Source of the DNA: Manihot esculenta
Lineage: Eukaryota; Streptophyta; Magnoliopsida; Malpighiales; Euphorbiaceae
Length of the DNA stretch: 64,000 bases
Direction of reading: 5' to 3'
NCBI RefSeq assembly: GCF_001659605.2
Contig: NC_035164.2
Coordinates: 4,109,870-4,173,869 of the forward strand
Positions 22,231-33,091 of the stretch are shown here, one piece after another. The position numbers and the translations under genes are program-made. The notes beneath the pieces were generated by a model. That model was given only the letters and a program-made list of their open reading frames with translations. It was not told the DNA's origin and made no database searches. Each line of letters opens with the position of its first letter. Position 1 is the first letter of the stretch.

Positions 22231-22560
22231 TAATTAAAGGGCGAGTTGTGGTGGGTGACGTGGCGTAGGAAGAAAGCAACACGACAGCAGAGAAGATTGA
22301 AACATCGCAGCAGTTGCAGAGGTCCTCCGAACAGAACAATAAATGGAGGAGTGGGAAGACATCGTCACCGTGTTCTTGCAGGTCGGGTTTTTCTCTGTGT
22401 GTAACGTGTTTCCACTGACACGTGGAAATATAAGTGACAAGGAAACTTGAGACGAGGATTTATTGATAGGAATAAACAATGAGGGATGAGAAGTGATACA
22501 ATTACTGGTGGAGGCCAAAAGGGGAAGGACAGTCACTCTATAAGTAGACTTAAGCCTTGC
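22231..22560. other. GC-richer island between AT-rich blocks, possible gene remnant
   Basis: This patch stands out from the AT-rich flanks. On the plus strand an ATG at about 22343 begins MEEWEDIVTVFLQ and meets a good donor (TTGCAG/GTCGGG), which could be a truncated first exon. On the minus strand a 100-codon open frame (22234-22536) overlaps it. GACACGTGGA at 22418-22427 contains an ACGT core of ABRE/G-box type. Nothing downstream supports either reading, because retrotransposon sequence begins by about 23.1 kb. Confidence 0.25.
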
Positions 22561-22852
22561 AATTGAATTGGGCTTAAGCAGAATGCAAGTTTTCCCTTTA
22601 TAGTATTATCATTATCATTAAGTCTAATACTTGGCAGAAGAAAATTGAAGCAAACTAGCGCATAAGTCCACATTTGAATAAAAAATAAATAAATAAAAAC
22701 TCATAAAATTATATATGATTTGAATTTATTTTAAAATAAATATCTTTATGTTATTTATAATCAAAATTTTTTTTAAATAAATTTTTTTAAATTAATTAAA
22801 TTAAATTTTTATAAACTTTTAAATTATAAATGACCGCAACCGAATTGTATGC

Positions 22853-22896
22853 AATAATAATAATAATAATAATTATTATTATTATTATTATTATTG
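22853..22896. repeat. (AAT)n-(ATT)n microsatellite, palindromic
   Basis: A run of AAT triplets turns directly into ATT triplets, so the tract is its own inverted repeat and could form a hairpin or cruciform. Confidence 0.9.
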
Positions 22897-23450
22897 GCCT
22901 AAGTTTTTCTCCCCATTCCAGGTTGCGATTTATATAGTTTTTTTTTTTTTTTTGAGGTGGCGGATTATGGAGACTACTTTATATGTTGTTTTTTTTATGG
23001 TTGTTCCGATTGTATGTGATGATGGGCGGGTTCTGAACATTCAAGTCTTGCCTAAACCTGTGCTAAAAAATTAAACCTTAATTTTATTAGAACTCAATGC
23101 ACGGGCCTACTCCTTATATAAGTCTAGGACTTGTCCCGTTGAGCCGGACTAGGCGCGAACCTGCATGTGAGGGACCTGGTTTCGAATATTCGTTAGTTCC
23201 GTGGGACAATAAATCCCGTGATGCTCAGAAATGCGTTCAAGTGGCGCCGAATGAAATTAAATGGCCGTTTAACGGTAGAAAAGGATGCAATACATCCGTA
23301 CGTACGGCCAGTATGACTATGGCAGAAGGGTATAAAAGTAGGATGGCAATTACACATCACTAGAGAATAAAAGAAAACGAGTGAAAAATGAAAATCAGGC
23401 TTACTAAAATATACTCTGAGTCTAACCCCCTACTGGATCTCAGATATCAA

Positions 23451-23460
23451 TTGGCGCCGT
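23451..23460 (+). other. Primer-binding site of the Tat-type element
   Basis: TTGGCGCCGT lies one base after the LTR end CA at 23448-23449. TGGCGCCGT is complementary to the 3' end of tRNA-Asp; many Tat and Athila elements carry this type of site. Confidence 0.65.
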
Positions 23461-23846
23461 CTATGGGAACGAAGGCGAGGCGATCTTACCGTAATCAGAG
23501 TTCTCATCCTCATTTCACCCACTAAGATCCACATGGCCAATCACGATAAAAATTATACTGGAAACACCCCAAACGACCTAAGCTCAACTCGGGAAGGTTC
23601 ATAGTTTTCATTCTCTAGCCCAACTGCCCCAATAAATCAGCCACCCATGTTATTTAACCCTTCACCAAGCTCAGCCAGGACCATGCTCTGAATTACTCTA
23701 TCTAACCAAAAACTGCAAAGCATGGCTCTCCAGTTATAAAACATTGCCCACTGGCTAGACCAGATGTTACAGTAGAGAGGGCTCAGTACCCCGTCGAGCA
23801 GGATACCTGTAGCCAAGAGGCTCAATATCAATGAGCCCAACCCACA

Positions 23847-25120
23847 TTGAACTATCAAATCCCCCAACAGAGCAGTAAGAGGACAGACGATGGAGACGAA
23901 GAAGCCAGTTGGAGAAATGAGCCGACAGCCCGAGCTAGAGGTAGGATAGTAAGGGAGTTTATTGAGAATGATGGAGCTGAGAGCTACTCTTTTGAACCAA
24001 CAGAAAGGTCGAAGAGTGAAAAGCTAGAAAGAAACTACCGCTCAGAGAAGAGGCCCAAGAGAGAACACGCAGACGTAGACTAAAAGTTAGAAAGATTAAA
24101 AGAGCAACTATTGACAGAATTGGGAGTACGAGACAACAACAGTTCCCTATTGCCAACCTCATCGTCATTTGTAAAATAGGTTCAACAGGAAACCATATCA
24201 AAGAAGTTCATGATGCCAACTATGGCAGCCTATGACGGGACGAGAAACCCCCGAGAACGTCTTGAACGACAAGACATTCATGGATTTGCAGGCTCATTTG
24301 AACGCCCTGATGTGCAAGGTCTTTCCAACCACCTTAACAGGATCAACCCGGGCATGGTTTAACAACTTGGAGTTGAGGAGCATTAAGAACTTCATCAGTA
24401 GATCCAATGTTGAAGTTCCTGCAGAAAGAAAAATGAGCTACTTAGAAACTGTGCAGCAAAGGATGAATGAATTCTTAAGAGAGTAAATGGCCAAATTCAA
24501 CTCTGAGGCTTTGCAGATACCTGAGCTAGGTGAGAGAAGGACAGCAGAAGCCATGTAGAAGGGCATAACTTCTCCGGAGTTCTTTGGGTCGTTGTGTAAA
24601 AAGCCCCTTACTACCCTGTCAGAGCTGATGAAAAGGGCAGAGAAATACATAAGATAGGATGGCGCCTTGACGACTAGTCCATTTACCAGGGATGATAGAG
24701 AAAGATACAGGGTTGGGGAGGACAAGAGACAAGACAAGTCAGAGAAGAGACAGGACCGGGGACCGGAGGTATTGAACAAACACCAAGGGTAAAAAGAGGA
24801 ACATAAACCTTACCAACCCCAACTTCCTGCTGAAGTCACTCTCCGGAATGTGTCCAGAGCTGAAGTGCTCGTAGCAGTCCAGGACAAAGATTTCATGCAA
24901 TGGTCCAAGCCCATGAAAGTAGAGGCAAGCAGAAGGGACCCGGATAAATACTACCAATACCACAGAACATATGGCCATGACACAAATGATTGCTATCAAT
25001 TAATAAATGAGATAGAAAGCTTGATTAAAAGAGGTCATCTTCGAAATTTTGCAAAGAAGCCAAAAGGCCAAAGGCAACAACAAGGTGCGGCTAAAGAAAG
25101 GCTCAAGAGACGGATTGGAG
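23847..25120 (+). pseudogene. gag of the Tat-type element, broken
   Basis: The frame at 23847-24083 is a charged, Arg/Glu-rich N-terminal region. Around 24230-24480 the capsid (retrotrans_gag) region shows ALMCKVFPTTLTGSTRAWFNNL, but the reading shifts frame there. At about 24940-25010, YYQYHRTYGHDTNDCYQL with a following IESLIKRGHL matches the C-H-H-C segment typical of this group. Its first Cys is replaced by Tyr, so the metal site is damaged. Stop codons at 24484, 24556 and other sites end the frames. In an active element this would be the nucleocapsid precursor. Confidence 0.8.
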
Positions 25121-25299
25121 CACCAATAAATGACGGGTCCAGTAGAACAATCAACATGATTGTAGGAGGGATTGTAAGCCGTATGAGTAGGAGGGAAAAG
25201 AAGAGAGGTAGAAATGAAAATGAAAGCAGTGCAGAGGTGATGCAAGTCGCTGAGCACTCCCCAATAATCATCTTCTTTCCCCTAGAGGATGCACAAGGG

Positions 25300-28200
25300 G
25301 TGCAAATGCCCTATGATGATGTCTTGGTCATCGAAGCAGTTATCCATAACTTCAGGGTTTGTAATGTGCTAGTGGACAATGGCAGCAAGGTGAATCTATT
25401 ATCCTACCAAGTCTTCCAGCAGATGAAAATACCTGAGGAGTAGCTCGTCAGGGACCAAACCCCAGTCAAAGGGATAAGGGGAACCTCGTTAGTGGTGAAA
25501 GGAAAAGTAAAAGTAGCCCTCACTCTAGGGGAGCCTCCCCTGTCACGGAATCACTATGCCATATTCCTGGTGGTGAAGTTACCCTTAAGCTACAACGCTA
25601 TCTCGAGAAGACTAATGTTGTATGATTTTGAAGCAGTGACCAATATTTGGTATCTGACCATGAAGTTCTCGACGGAGGCAGGAGTCAAAGTTGTCTAGAG
25701 AAGGCAGGAGGAGGCCAGAGCGATATATCTGGCTATAGTAGAGGAACAATGCACCCAGTCAGAGGAGGTAAATCCTAAAATTATGGAAGTTAGAGATAAG
25801 AGAAAGGAGGCCAGGACTGAACCAATTGACAAGATGAAGACCTTCTCATTATCTAGAGAAGAAGGCGACAAGATCTTTAGCATCAATTCGAGCCTGGAAG
25901 AAGGCTAGAAAGAAGCTGCAAAAGCCTTGATCAGGGGGCATGCCTCGAGCTTTGTTTGGAAACCCTTGGATATGCCGGGGATCGATCCCAAGGTGATGAC
26001 TCATAAGCTAAACGTCTTCCCTCATGCCAAGCCAATAAAATAGAAAAAGAGAGTCTTTAGGAAAGAGAAGCAACAGGCCAAGAGGGAGGAGGTGGAAAAA
26101 TTAGAAGAGACCGAGAGTAATATACCCAAAGTGGTTAGCTAACTCTATAACGGGAAGTATAGGATGTGTATAGACTTCACTAACCTAAACCGAAACTTTC
26201 CAAAAGATTGTTATCCACTTCCTGATATTAATAAAATGATAGATTCTACGGCCAGTTTTGATTACTTATCATCTCTAAATGCCATGTTGGGGTATCACCA
26301 AATATCTATGGATAGGTCAGATGAAGAGAAGACCTCCTTTATAACTGAAGATGTGACATATTGCTATAAGGTTATGCCTTTTGGGTTGAAAAACTCCTGT
26401 ACATACCAGCGATCGATGAATAAAATCTTCAAAGACCAAATAGGGAGAAATGTAGAGGTGTACATTGATGACATGGTAGTTAAAGTCGAACCTTCCAACA
26501 ACATCTAATTGACCTAGAAGAGGTCTTCCAAGTGCTGCAGTGATACAGAATGAGCTTGAATCCTACAAAGTGTGATTTTTTCATCAGAGGAGGAAAAGTT
26601 TTGGGTTACATGGTCAGTGGAAAGGATATAGAGCCAAACCCAGAAAAAGTAGAAGCTATATTGAATATGTCTGAGCCGACCTGCATAAAGGATGTACAAG
26701 GGCTCACGGGAAGAGTAGTAGCACTTAACAGGTTTATGTCCAGGTCTGCAGAAAGATGCCCACCTCTCTTCAAGAAATTAAGGAAAGTCCCAAATTTTGA
26801 ATGGTCAGAGGATTTCTGAGAGGCCTTCAAGAGCCTTAAGGAATATTTTAACTCTCCACATGTGCTCAACAGTCCATTGGTGGGGGAAGAGCTATTGAAC
26901 TATTTATCTGCATTAGAACAAGCGATAAGTGTTGTGCTGATAAGGGAAGAGGCAGGGATCCAGAAGCCGGTCTTCTATGTTATTAAGGTACTTAAGGACA
27001 CCGAAGTCAGGTATATGAACATAGAAAAGTTGGCATTTACTCTATTACTAGCCGTAAAGAAATTCAGAATGTATCTAGAAGATCACTAAGGAGTGATAAT
27101 GACTGATCAACCTTAAAAGATCCTGCACAGGCCTGAAACTTTAGAGCGGATGCTAACATGGTCAATAGAAATTAGACCATACTGTCTCATTTATCGACCT
27201 CAGACATCAATTAAAGCACAAGACTTGGCTGACTTTATAATTGAATGCTCCTTTAGCACAATCGAGAAAGAATAGAGTGATGCACTACCTTTTTCAAAGG
27301 AAAAAAGGCTAGGAAGCAAGCCCTAATATGAATTCTTGTAGGATCTATTTATGGATGGGGCATCAAGTTCTACCAGTAGTGGGGCAGGAGTCATTTTAAA
27401 AGAGTCTGATGAGTTCAAAGTATGTTATGCCTTACACTTCAGGTTCCCAGCGTCCAATAACATGGCTGAGTACAAAGCTCTTCTAAACAGAATACAAATA
27501 GCCTTGAAAGTATGGGAAACTAACCTCAGAATAAATAGTGATTCACAACTGGTGGTAAACCAAATAACAGGAGTATACCAGACGAAGGACCCGGTCATGC
27601 AAAAGTAGTTAGCTAAAGTACGAGTCTTGGAAGCTAAGCTCGGTGAGCGAGAGATTATAGTTGAATACAGATGAATACCTCGAGAAGGAAATGAAGAGGT
27701 AGACCTGCTCAGCAAACTGCCTGTAAAAGAGCTAGAGCAACTCTCGGACGAGGTGTATGTGCAGCAAATCAATTTTCCTACTTTTGAAAGCCAGCCTCCA
27801 TTATGCAGGTTGATGAAGAACAAAGCTGGATGACCCCTTACCTTGAGTATCTTGAAGCCATGAAATTGCCAGAAGACAAAGCAGAAGCTCGGAGAATCGC
27901 GACTAAAGCCGCTAATTACTAAGCAGTAAGAGGGACTCTATATCAAATAGGGAAGTCCAATTCGTGGTTAAGGTGTGTAGGGTTAGAAGAGGCATATAGG
28001 ATAATCCGAGAAATACATCAGGGGGTCTATGGAGTTCATGAAGGAGCAACCACGTTAGTGAATAAAATTTTCTTGTAGGAGTATTACTCAACAGCAAAGG
28101 AAGAAGACGAAGAATTTATGAATAGATGTAATGTTTGCCAAACATTTACCAATGTATTTAACAGCTCGGTTACACCACAGTCAAGTATATCCAGTCCGTG

Positions 28201-28800
28201 GCCATTCTCACAATAAGGAATAGACATTCTAGGACCATTCCTTAAGACTGTGGGAAAGAGGAGGTTAATGATCATAGCTGTAGAATATTTCGCCAAATGG
28301 CCTGAAATAAAGGCTGTACCCACCATCACAGCTCGAAAAATGATAGACTTTGTGTGGAACAATATCATCTGCCGATTTGGGATATCCATAGCACTCATAT
28401 CGAACAATGGGAAGCAATTCACAACAAATATGGGTGTATGGCATAAGTTTTCCTCAGTAGCTCATCCGCAGACAAACGACTAAACCGAAGTGACGAATCG
28501 AGTTATCTTTCAATGGATGAATAAATGGTTAGATAGTGCTAAAAAGAATTGGGCATCTGAGCTACACAGCGTCCTGTGGGCATTCTGGAGTACACCTTGG
28601 ACATCGACAGGAGAAATCCCGTTTGCATTAGCATTTGGCATAGAAGTCATAGTTCTTGTAGAGCTACAAATCTCCACTCACCGGGTTCAGTTCAACGATG
28701 AAGACACCAATGGTGAGAAATTAAGGAGCAACCTGAATATTCTAGAGGAAATCAGGGATGAAGCACAAATGCGAACAAGCGTCTATCAATAAAAAGCAAC
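25300..28800 (+). pseudogene. pol of the Tat-type element (protease, RT, RNase H x2, integrase), broken
   Basis: Protease: VLVDNGSKVNLL near 25369, the D-N-G-S active-site form used in this group. RT: 26164-26508 with CIDFTNLNRNFPKD, VMPFGLKN and the catalytic YIDDM; it continues after a frameshift at about 26500 with KCDFF and LGYMVS. RNase H 1: about 26862-27089. Second RNase H: 27351-27608, MDGASS, NNMAEYKALL and NSDSQLVVNQ. Integrase: about 28080-28790. In it the central D is in GIDILGPF, the second catalytic Asp position reads ISNNGKQF (Asp to Asn), and the Glu follows a stop in ND*TEVTNR. Stops occur near 25441, 25696, 25906, 26041, 26141, 27609, 28216, 28481 and elsewhere, so it is dead. 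Confidence 0.88.
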
Positions 28801-29100
28801 TCAATACTACAACCAGAAAGTTCACAACAGAAACTTGAAATTTAGAGATTTAGCCCTGAGAAGACTAGAAGTCACAGGAAAAAAAAGATGTTGTGGGAAA
28901 GCTATTACCGACTTAGGAAGGACCATTTCGAGTCCCCAAAGTCATCATACCGGAAGTATACAGAATCAAATATTTATAAGGAAATTCAGAACCCCACATC
29001 TGGAAAATTCAGCATTTAAAAAGGTATTTTACATAAAATGTACAATATAATTGTTACCGTGAGAATATGAATAAGAATCCTCTTTGAAAAGGTAGGCAAC

Positions 29101-29386
29101 CAATCTCAAAAATAAAATTTTTGACACTACAAAACTAATTGAGAAAATAAAAATTTTAATGAGATAGCTGATCGGTCTTGAAAATAAAATCTGTAGGCAA
29201 CACAAAATCGATTGAAAAAATAAAAATTTCAATGAACTTGATAATCGATCTCAAAAATAAAATTATGGATATCACAAAAATCAGTTGAAAGAATAAAGAT
29301 TTTAATAAAGTGAGTGACTGATCTTATAAATAAATCATCGGTATTACAAAATTGATTAAAAAAATAAAGAGTAAATGAGGTGGATG
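29101..29386. repeat. Tandem repeat, four units of 70-73 bp, in the 3' tail of the Tat-type element
   Basis: Unit starts are 29101 (AATCTCAAAAATAAAATTTT), 29171 (ATCGGTCTTGAAAATAAAAT), 29244 (ATCGATCTCAAAAATAAAAT) and 29317 (ACTGATCTTATAAATAAATC). A fifth start, ACCGATCT, at 29387 breaks off. Each unit continues with CAC..AAAT.GATTGA and AATAAA.ATTT.AATGA. Units differ by roughly a quarter of positions, so the array is old. Tandem repeats between integrase and the 3' LTR are known for Tat/Ogre-type elements. Confidence 0.85.
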
Positions 29387-29439
29387 ACCGATCTGAATTC
29401 AACATCAATATTCATTTTTACAGATCTCAGAAGTGAATA

Positions 29440-30150
29440 TCAATATTCGTTTTGCGGTATACCAGAAGCTCATATCTAAACCTATCGTGTCGAGATCCGA
29501 TAGCAAGATGAAGAGATATTGTCGGCTGGTGGTAACTCGTTGGGGTTATCGACACCTTGGGAGGCATGAAATGGGTTTAGAGGACACCACCACCATCTTG
29601 TTGCGAGCTTTGTTCGATTGTGTTGCTTTTTATATGTTTGGAGTGCTCTTTTGTAGGTGGGTTTGGAAAGCTGGAGAATGGCAACTCAAGGACATTACCA
29701 ACACTATTGAACGGCTTTAGTCCTTAAAGGCCACATGAGAGTGAGATCGCCGAGATCACTACTTCTCTGGCCCTGCAACCCCAGACTTTGAGCTTCTTTT
29801 TTTTTCTGACTGACCTGAGTTTGCTTACATGGTGGTTCTTGCGAGCTCTCCTCTAAGATCAGTGCATGCGTTTGTCACCTTACGCTAGTGGTTGTGTTCA
29901 CCAGTGGTAAAGATCCAATGGAGACAGATGTGTGCGGGCTTCACAAGAACTGTTTGATGAATGTAGATTATCTTCTCGAGTCAGTTTCACCCGGTGTTGC
30001 CCTAGAATTCGTTCCATGAGTTGGGCTTTATTTTACCTCTCTTATCCAGTAGGGCTCACTGGACCTATTTAAAACTCTTTATTGGCCTCTAGCCTACCCA
30101 TATATTTTCCCCTCCTTTTTAATGAATATCTATTTCTGACAAAAAAAAAA
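29440..30150 (+). mobile_element. Probable 5'-truncated LINE 3' end with poly-A
   Basis: A stretch without AT bias ends in TTTTTAATGAATATCTATTTCTGAC followed by ten A (30141-30150), resembling the 3' ends of plant L1 elements. The sequence before the tail (TTTATTGGCCTCTAGCC) is similar in style to the tail at 49130-49191. A 95-codon open frame at 29433-29720 has no recognised homology. The left edge and target duplication could not be found. Confidence 0.4.
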
Positions 30151-30464
30151 TCACACTTAAGTCTGCATAATATCATTATCATTAATTGCGAAAGATATTT
30201 GTCCACTCAATCGACAACCTAAGGCCATCTCCAACCCTATGCACTATTTTTTGCACCATTTTGGTGCTTTGCACTAAAATGGTGCAATATTTACTCCAAC
30301 CTTCTGCACCAATTTTAACACCAAAAAGAATATTCTATTTATATTCTTCTCTCTCTTTAATATTATATTATTTATTTTACTTTAATTTTATTTATATATT
30401 TCACTTAAAAAATTCATATAATTTTATATATTCACTCTAAATATTTATATATTTTATATTTCCT

Positions 30465-30683
30465 TTGGACTTAAAGGAATTTAAAGAAGAAAATAAAATT
30501 TTATTGCTTGATTTAAATTCTATTTCTGATCCAATTGCTCGTGAAACATTTCGCCAAGAAAAAATTCGAATATCAGAGAAAAGAGCTCAGCGTCAACAAC
30601 AACCACCGCCATCCGCATCTAATGTATATGGTCAATATCTCAATGATATTGCTGGATCCGGGTCTGACCTTCCGGAATATTAA
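30465..30683 (+). pseudogene. Remnant of transposon ORF1, NAM-associated C-terminal type
   Basis: The 72-codon frame begins MDLKEFKEENKILLLDLNSI and continues SDPIARETFRQEKIRISEKR, then a Gln/Pro-rich stretch and a short acidic end. The 'EENK.L..D...ISD...R..F...K..I' pattern resembles the NAM-associated C-terminal domain that occurs in the DNA-binding ORF1 protein of plant Harbinger elements and related proteins. The N-terminal Myb/SANT-like domain is absent. The frame ends with a natural-looking stop, so the 3' end of ORF1 seems to have survived an internal deletion. The start codon given is just the first ATG. Confidence 0.5.
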
Positions 30684-31027
30684 ATATTTAATGTACCGTG
30701 AATAATTGTATTTTGAATTAATATTTATGGTTCAATTATAATATATGTGTTACTTTACTGATTTATTTATATTATTCTATGTAATATATTATAAATAAAT
30801 TAATTTATTATAAATATTATTTATAATTGTGAATATATTAATTTAAATTAAATTTTAATAATTATAAAAATATAAAATAAATTAAAAATATAATAAATTA
30901 TAAGAGTGAAAAAAAATAAATTTAATTAAAAATATATATAAATTTAAAATTATATTATAATTAAAAAAACAAATTTTATTATATTATAAATTATAAAAAA
31001 AAAAAAAAAAAAAAACAGAAATAGCGC

Positions 31028-31067
31028 TGCTACAGTGTCACGCCAAATATGGCGTGATACTGTAGCA
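31028..31067. repeat. 40-bp near-perfect hairpin in the Harbinger-like element
   Basis: TGCTACAGTGTCACGCCA and its inverse TGGCGTGATACTGTAGCA surround a four-base centre (AATA), with one mismatch per arm. RNA or single-stranded DNA of this region should fold strongly. Confidence 0.85.
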
Positions 31068-31158
31068 ATTGCTAAAATGGCGTCTTCAAATGGCGCAGCG
31101 TTGGAGGGCCATCTCCAACGCTAAAATGAAGAATGGCGCAGCGTTGGAGATGGCCTAA

Positions 31159-33091
31159 GAAGAGAAAAAACAAAACTAAAATGTTTTTTAGAATAAATTA
31201 TACATAATAAAAAATAATTGGATTTGATTTTCTTTTTAAGAATAAATCATTCACAATAAATGAATTTAACTGAATTTTTACATAATTATATACTATTTTA
31301 TTTCTTTTAAAATAAAAATTTTATAATTAAAAAACATTTCGCTTTAAATATGAAAATTACTTAATTAATTTAATCTTTTTATATTTATTGATTAAATTAT
31401 GGAAATATTATTTTTCAAACATGAAAATCAAATCCATAAAAAAGAAAATCAATTGAGTTAGAATTTTACAAATATTTAACTTTTTAAGCAGAGAAGAGTA
31501 ATTAAAATATATCAATAAAAAGAGATGAAAAAACGTTAAAAAAAAAAACAAAAGCAAGTAAAAGCAATGAAAATTTTATTATTTTCAATATGAATATATC
31601 GAATTTTATGTGAATTTTATTATATATTTATAGTACAGATTTATGTAGAATCAATTTAAATTTTAAATAATAATTACCTTATTAAAATGTTATAACGAGA
31701 AAAAGAAAGAAACTTTTTGTTTACAGAGAAGCCAAGTAGCTCAAAATTTTAGGAGGGATTCTTGTTTGGGATCTTAGAAAACTGTAGAGATGAAGGAAAG
31801 AATTTTTTTGGTTTGTAAACAAGATGGGTGGCTTGAATTGTAGGTGTAATTCTTGTTTGCTTTAATTTTCTTAGAACATTGTTAAAGGATATTTTGTTAA
31901 GAGCCCCATTATCTAAAATGGTAATCAAATATAAGGGGTTTTCATAAGTCCAGGACCAATTAATTGATTCGATTTAACCTTTTCGAATGGCTGGTAGGGA
32001 TGACAATTTATCTCCCTGCCCTGAAACGGGAAGATCTCCCAACTCAAGTTACATAATCCGCTCCAAAACCCTTTTTTTATTAAAAATTTATATATATATT
32101 AAAACTTATGTTTCTAATATGTATTTTTTTAATTAAAATTAAAATTTATATCGTTAGATTAAATACAAATCAAAAACTACTCGGCCTCACTCTTTAGTGG
32201 GGAATTCTCCTCGGTGAAAATCTCCTCTACTTTTAAGAAAATTCTTTCATGGATGTATATAAAGAAGTTTAATTTTAACAAATAATTTAAAATTAAAAAA
32301 TATTATCTAAAATATAATAAAATCCATATATTAATATAAAATTCTAATTTTTTATTGATTATACGCCTAAGTGTAAAAAATTTTCCTTGCTTTTAAGTAT
32401 CAAAAAGCATAAAAAGAGCGTCCCCGCCTCATCCACTTTGCTGCCATTCCTAATAAATTTAATATCTTTTTTTGAGTAGAAATCAACCTAATCTCTCTTG
32501 TCAGGAAGAAATAGATCTAATCTAAAGACTTCAAGAACTGGTGCAAAAGCCCATTCATTTATTTCTCCTTTACCTCTACCCTACAATTCAAAATTGCAGT
32601 TGTATTATTTTGTTGTTGAGGAGAAAGAGAAACTATGGGAGAGAAAGTTGTATCATTTGAAGATACAGCGAGCTTGATCTGGCTATATATTGGCATCAAA
32701 GAGGTAAGGATAACATTTAAGGCTATATAGAGGTAGAGTACCGTGGCCTAAAGGCTACGTGTAGCTCACGCTTATCGCTATCCGCTGAATAAAACTATAG
32801 GACTTAATAGACCAAAACCTACAGGTTTCGAAACATAAAGATGCCTTGGGCAATCCAATAGAATGCGCTACATTTATTAACAATATGAGATGAGATGAGC
32901 TCAACGTCGACTGCACAATTAGTAACTAATAAGAGGAGACTCTAAAAGACAAGCCATGTGCATCTTATGCAACAACTCACTATACATGATATACAAACGG
33001 ATAACAGATCACTGTGGCCCAACATGTAATGCGAATAAGAGAAAATACAAGTAGTGACCCTCAAAATCAGATTACAAAGACATGATTCCAC
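31159..33091. other. AT-rich intergenic DNA with one possible orphan exon
   Basis: Mostly A/T-rich without frames. At about 32635-32702 there is a pyrimidine-rich leader, an ATG (MGEKVVSFEDTASLIWLYIGIKE) and a strong donor (GAG/GTAAGG), which looks like a first coding exon, but no downstream exon on the plus strand was found. The bases from about 32980 to 33091 are probably the 3' UTR of the ACR9-like gene. Confidence 0.35.

Larger units (their letters stand above)
23090..29390 (+). mobile_element. Decayed Ty3/Gypsy retrotransposon, Tat-type
   Basis: Order on the plus strand: LTR-like region with TATA (TATAAAA at 23331-23337), LTR end near 23449 (...GATATCA), primer site TTGGCGCCGT, gag, zinc-finger-like region, protease, reverse transcriptase, RNase H, a second RNase H, integrase, then a tandem-repeat tail. 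The extra RNase H after the normal one is a mark of the Tat/Ogre group. The left edge of the LTR and the whole 3' LTR could not be found, so the element is probably truncated at the right. Many stops and frameshifts occur throughout. Flanks are AT-rich. Confidence 0.85.
30223..31155. mobile_element. PIF/Harbinger-like non-autonomous element (933 bp), TSD TAA
   Basis: The ends are GGCCATCTCCAAC and its inverse GTTGGAGATGGCC, flanked by TAA on both sides (30220-30222 and 31156-31158), matching PIF/Harbinger target choice. Near the left end are short inverted repeats of GCACCATTTTGGTGC type. The middle is very AT-rich and holds a short reading frame (30465-30683). Near the right end are a 40-bp near-perfect hairpin and a second, internal copy of the end sequence. 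No DDE transposase is present, so movement would need an autonomous relative. Confidence 0.8.

Noticed and set aside
22234..22536. 100-codon minus-strand open frame in the GC-richer island
   Set aside because: Ser/Thr-rich low-complexity product with no recognisable motif, no splice support, and it overlaps an equally plausible plus-strand signal.
29433..29720. 95-codon plus-strand frame after the Tat-type element
   Set aside because: No recognised domain; lies in probable LINE 3' sequence and has no splice or promoter support.
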